Of a stretch of 15,332 bases of DNA, positions 14,226 to 15,332 are shown in pieces. The translations under genes were made by a program, and so were the position numbers. The notes under the pieces were generated by a model, which ran no database searches, was not told the DNA's origin, and saw only the letters and a program-made list of their open reading frames with translations. The stretch spans positions 1-15,332 of the forward strand of contig JAOAPG010000286.1 of the NCBI GenBank assembly GCA_025462785.1. The letters run 5' to 3'. The DNA is from Acidobacteriaceae bacterium. GTDB taxonomy: Bacteria > Acidobacteriota > Terriglobia > Terriglobales > Acidobacteriaceae. The number at the start of each line of letters is the position of its first letter. Within the stretch, counting starts at the first letter, position 1.

Positions 14226-15026
14226 GTGCTTGACATCGGGTTCGGGTTCACGACCATCGTCATCATCATCGTCGCCCTTTATCTTTTCAGCTCTATTAAA
14301 ATTCTGGCTGAGTATGAGCGCGGTGTAATCTTCCGCCTGGGACGTTTGCTGCCTGAGGCCAAGGGGCCCGGCGTTATCCTGGTATTCGCGCCAATCGACC
14401 GCATGGTGCGAGTCTCGCTGCGGCAGGAGGCGCTGGAAGTACCGCCGCAAGACATCATTACTCGCGACAACGTGACTTTGAAAGTAAACGCCGTTATCTT
14501 CCTGCGTGTTATCGAACCTCGGAAAGCTGTAGTTGAAGTTTCAAACTACGTTTACCAGACTTCGCAGTTCGCGCAGACGACGCTGCGCTCGGTCCTTGGC
14601 GAACAGGAACTCGACGAACTGCTCGCCCATCGGGAGAAAATCAATCTTCGCTTGCAGAGTATTCTCGACACGCACACTTCTCCGTGGGGAGTAAAAGTTA
14701 CCAATGTTGAAGTGAAGCAAGTCGATATGCCGGAATCCATGTTGCGGGCAATGGCGAAACAGGCCGAGGCGGAGCGCGAGAAGCGGTCGAAGATTATTCA
14801 CGCAGAAGGCGAATTCTCCGCGGCGCAGCGTCTGGTCGACGCCGCCCATTTGCTAGCGACTGAGCCAGTGAGCGTGCAGTTGCGCTATTTGCAAACCCTG
14901 ACGGAAATTGGGGTGGAGAAAAACACAACCGTGATCTTCCCTGTTCCAGTGGATTTCTTTTCAGGACTACAAAAGTTATTGGGAAAGCCTGACGAAAATA
15001 CCGTTAAACCTGCTACTAGCAGCTAG
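14226..15026 (+). CDS. Slipin family protein (stomatin/prohibitin, SPFH domain)
   Basis: With the GTG at 14226 this is a 266-residue slipin: an N-terminal membrane segment (about 6-25), then KILAEYERGVIFRLGRL (25-41), GPGVILVFAPIDRM (47-60), RQEALEVPPQDIITRDNVTL (66-85), a SPFH core through TLRSVLGEQELDELLAHRE (119-137), NVEVKQVDMPESM (160-172), and a Glu/Lys/Ala-rich coiled coil (about 173-205). Slipins oligomerise on membranes, form microdomains, and are the regular partners of NfeD proteases, whose gene lies just upstream. An unusual choice is the start: an in-frame GTG at 14172 would give 284 residues, but the ribosome site GGAGG at 14217-14221 and the typical slipin N-terminus favour 14226. 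A TACAAT at 14178-14183 could be a -10 box for a separate transcript, without a good -35. The short polar C-terminus (257-266) lacks a hydrophobic tail. Confidence 0.92.
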   Translation: MLDIGFGFTTIVIIIVALYLFSSIKILAEYERGVIFRLGRLLPEAKGPGVILVFAPIDRMVRVSLRQEALEVPPQDIITRDNVTLKVNAVIFLRVIEPRKAVVEVSNYVYQTSQFAQTTLRSVLGEQELDELLAHREKINLRLQSILDTHTSPWGVKVTNVEVKQVDMPESMLRAMAKQAEAEREKRSKIIHAEGEFSAAQRLVDAAHLLATEPVSVQLRYLQTLTEIGVEKNTTVIFPVPVDFFSGLQKLLGKPDENTVKPATSS

Positions 15027-15066
15027 CTTTCCCTATTGATCTGTTCGCTGCGATGATGAGTTGCAA

Positions 15067-15332
15067 ATGGCCAAAGCATCCGAAGACACTGAAATAACAC
15101 TGGGAACCGGTAAGATGCTCGCCCTCTTCTTTGGGCTGGTAGCTCTATGTGCGGTATTTTTTGGAATGGGTTTCTCCGCTGGAAAGAATTCCGTTAAATC
15201 CGTAACCAGCGATGTCACGACTACGACACCCGGGACAAGTGCCATACGCCCCCAAGCTGCCAAAGCGACGACTGCCAATCCTTCCTCCGACATGACTTTC
15301 TATAAAGCCGTCGGACAGAAAGACGCGGACGC
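15067..15332 (+). CDS. Membrane-anchored protein, N-terminal fragment, likely SPOR-domain family
   Basis: The frame is open from ATG 15067 to the window end (88 complete codons). Residues about 1-16 are polar (MAKASEDTEITLGTGK). Residues 17-38 form one membrane segment (MLALFFGLVALCAVFFGMGF), and a Thr/Ala/Pro-rich presumed periplasmic linker follows. Charges place the N-terminus inside, a type II topology. Acidobacterial SPOR-domain (peptidoglycan-binding) proteins commonly start with a TEITLGTGK...LFFG...VFFGMGFSxGK pattern, as far as I recall, but the SPOR domain itself would lie beyond the edge and cannot be seen. It begins 40 nt after the slipin stop, so it may share that transcript. There is no strong Shine-Dalgarno; the upstream in-frame TTG at 15061 is an alternative start. 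Confidence 0.65.
   Translation, partial: MAKASEDTEITLGTGKMLALFFGLVALCAVFFGMGFSAGKNSVKSVTSDVTTTTPGTSAIRPQAAKATTANPSSDMTFYKAVGQKDAD

Noticed and set aside
15033..15293. 86-residue minus-strand frame at the right edge
   Set aside because: Opposite the membrane-anchored gene at 15067, which has a proper membrane segment and topology; the minus frame shows none.
1..15332. CRISPR array, tRNA, rRNA, transposon ends or prophage
   Set aside because: No direct-repeat array, no tRNA-like or rRNA sequence, no transposase or integrase, and gene spacing leaves no room for them.

Overview
The window looks like chromosome from a member of the Acidobacteriota, perhaps a soil Terriglobales/Koribacter-like lineage. 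This is inferred from memory of gene content and protein style, not from a search. The cues are a Tad locus followed by a DUF192 protein and a TonB-like protein, a TolB-like/TPR exported protein, an NfeD-slipin pair and a membrane-anchored protein of the SPOR-protein type. I see no rRNA, tRNA, CRISPR array, insertion sequence or phage gene. No stretch longer than about 140 bases lacks a gene; the largest gaps are 14090-14225, 8822-8926, 9647-9741, 4785-4866 and 11101-11171.

Region 1 (1-7216, + strand) is the downstream part of a tight adherence (Tad/Flp, type IVc pilus) operon: the C-terminus of the outer-membrane secretin (CpaC/RcpA), then CpaE/TadZ, the CpaF/TadA ATPase, and the inner-membrane platform proteins TadB and TadC. 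The same run continues through a possible 28-codon ORF, a DUF192 protein and a 649-residue TonB-C protein. From TadC onward these are joined by ATGA, TGATG and 8-nt overlaps, so they are very likely one translationally coupled transcript. Pilins, CpaB and the prepilin peptidase would lie upstream of the window or elsewhere.

Region 2 (7220-9646, - strand) holds two membrane-protein genes. One is a CPBP/CAAX-like predicted intramembrane protease with an altered first motif; the other is a large multi-pass protein resembling GT-C glycosyltransferases. The latter converges on the TonB-like gene with only 3 nt between the stop codons.

Region 3 (9742-11100, +) is a single type II NADH:quinone dehydrogenase-like flavoprotein, divergent from the CPBP gene.

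Region 4 (11172-15332, +) begins with a secreted TolB-N-like/TPR protein. It has a TTG start placed where a TATAAT box would give a nearly leaderless mRNA. It overlaps by ATGA an NfeD-type membrane serine protease with a ClpP-like domain. A slipin (stomatin/prohibitin family), the usual partner of NfeD proteases, follows. The window ends inside a membrane-anchored protein likely to be a SPOR-domain protein.

The items most worth following are the Tad-DUF192-TonB gene fusion-by-overlap, the nine-copy ~22-26-residue repeat in the TonB-like linker, the coupled small ORF at 4781-4867, and the promoter/inverted-repeat/leaderless start arrangement before the TPR gene.
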